Shown here piece by piece: positions 31,352-32,704 of a stretch of DNA of 32,704 nucleotides. Location: NCBI RefSeq assembly GCF_000003605.2, contig NW_003141810.1:44726-77429 (forward strand). Reading direction: 5' to 3'. Each line of letters starts with the position of its first letter. Positions within the stretch are counted from its first letter, which is position 1. The notes beneath the pieces are model-generated. The model worked only from the letters and a program-made list of their open reading frames with translations, was not told where the DNA came from and searched no databases. The position numbers were made by a program, and so were the translations under genes. Source of the stretch: Saccoglossus kowalevskii. Lineage: Eukaryota > Hemichordata > Enteropneusta > Harrimaniidae.

Positions 31352-32704
31352 GTTTTACAATCTCCATATGAATACAAGTGTGTGGTTTACAATCTCCATA
31401 TGAATACAAGTACGTATTTTACAAACTCCATATGAATACAAGTGTGTGGTTTACAAACTCCATATGAATACAAGTGTGTGGTTTACAAACTCCATATGAA
31501 TACAAGTGTGTGGTTTACAAACTCCATATGAATACAAGTATGTGGTTTACAAACTCCATATGAATACAAGTGTGTGGTTTACAAACTCCATATGAATACA
31601 AGTGCGTGGTTTACAAACTTCATATGAATACAAGTGTGTGGTTTACAAACTCCATATGAATACAAGTATGTGGTTTACAAACTCCATATGAATACAAGTG
31701 TGTGGTTTACAAACTCCATATGAATACAAGTGCGTGGTTTACAAACTTCATATGAATACAAGTGTGTGGTTTACAAACTCCATATGAATACAAGTGTGTG
31801 GTATACAAACTCCATATGAATACAAACAAGTGCGTGTTTTACAAACTCCATATGAATACAAGTGTGTGGTATACAAACTCCATATGAATACAAGTGCGTG
31901 TTTTACAAACTCCATATGAATACAAGTGTGTGGTATACAAACTCCATATGAATACAAACAAGTGCGTGTTTTACAAACTCCATATGAATACAAGTGTGTG
32001 GTATACAAACTCCATATGAATACAAGTGCGTGTTTTACAAACTCCATATGAATACAAGTGTGTGGTTTACAAACTCCATATGAATACAAGTGTGTGGTAT
32101 ACAAACTCCATATGAATACAAACAAGTGCGTGTTTTACAAACTCCATATGAATACAAGTGCGTGGTTTACAAACTTCATATGAATACAAGTGTGTGGTAT
32201 ACAAACTCCACATGAATACAAACAAGTGCGTGTTTTACAAACTCCATATGAATACAAGTGTGTGGTATACAAACTCCATATGAATACAAGTGCGTGTTTT
32301 ACAAACTCCATATGAATACAAGTGTGTGGTTTACAATCTCCATATGAATACAAGTGTGTGGTTTACACACTCCATATGAATACAAGTGTGTGGTTTACAA
32401 ACTCCATATGAATACAAGTATGTGGTTTACAAACTCCATATGAATACAAGTGTGTGGTTTACAAACTCCATATGAATACAAGTGTGTGGTTTACAAACTC
32501 CATATGAATACAAGTGCGTGGTTTACAAACTTCATATGAATACAAGTGTGTGGTTTACAAACTCCATATGAATACAAGTAATACAAGTGTGTGGTATACA
32601 AACTCCATATGAATACAAACAAGTGCGTGTTTTACAAACTCCATATGAATACAAGTGTGTGGTATACAAACTCCATATGAATACAAGTGCGTGTTTTACA
32701 AACT
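31352..32704. repeat. 32-bp minisatellite with higher-order structure, runs off the window
   Basis: About 42 units of 32 bp contain TACAAACTCCATATGAATAC and then AAGTGTGTGGTT. Variants carry GTATGTGG, GTGCGTGG, CTTCATATG or a 4-bp AAAC insertion giving 36 bp. A four-unit pattern repeats with a 128-bp period (31538 to 31666). Another pattern, containing the 36-bp unit, repeats every 132 bp (31821 to 31953). The unit has no stop on the minus strand in any frame, which creates repetitive but meaningless open frames. Confidence 0.97.

Noticed and set aside
31748-32353. Long repetitive open frames (72 and 125 codons) on the minus strand
   Set aside because: They are translations of the 32-bp minisatellite, whose unit has no stop codon on that strand. 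The repeat period is not a multiple of three, so all frames stay open.

Overview
The window looks like intergenic and intronic DNA of an animal, most likely a marine invertebrate. The evidence is long AT-rich non-coding stretches, GT-AG splice signals, a pol III tRNA gene with a T-run terminator, short non-autonomous DNA transposons (MITEs) in many copies, and long minisatellites. I cannot fix the phylum from sequence alone; a deuterostome such as a hemichordate or lancelet, or a mollusc, would fit. There are no bacterial-style operons, CRISPR arrays or rRNA genes.

Layout. Bases 1-3720 are one 28-bp minisatellite locus made of two sub-families (about 1-1060 and 2140-3720). A decayed bridge separates them and holds a tRNA-Ala(CGC)-like gene on the minus strand (1924-1995). 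The second array carries a 140-bp higher-order repeat and a cleanly inserted 170-bp hAT MITE with a perfect 8-bp target duplication. Bases 3.7-18 kb are mostly unannotatable AT-rich DNA with scattered MITEs and a few weak coding candidates: a signal-peptide-like ORF at 5370 and a possible terminal exon at 9613-9775. Bases 18.1-20.1 kb hold an 88-bp tandem duplication, a degraded minisatellite split by a MITE, a TA-flanked MITE and an inverted, deleted MITE copy.

The one convincing protein gene is on the minus strand. A large exon (about 25936 to 24808) and a terminal exon (21051 to 20626) have matching phase-0 splice sites and together encode about 512 residues. The protein has an N-terminal coiled coil, a very basic stretch, an Asp8 tract, a long disordered middle and a C-terminal coiled coil. 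I could not name it with confidence. Its 3.8-kb intron and its upstream flank carry MITEs and CTCF-like motifs.

Three MITE families recur. Family A (about 155 bp, six copies) and family C (about 125 bp, two near-complete copies plus diverged copies and fragments) both sit between TTAA sites and share terminal bases, so they were probably moved by one transposase. Family B (about 322 bp, three copies) has G-rich inverted ends beginning CCTCGG. The window ends inside a third minisatellite (31352-32704, 32-bp unit, with 128- and 132-bp higher-order patterns). I see no novel multi-gene system. The most useful observations are the gene model, the A/C MITE relationship and the evolution of the 28-bp array.
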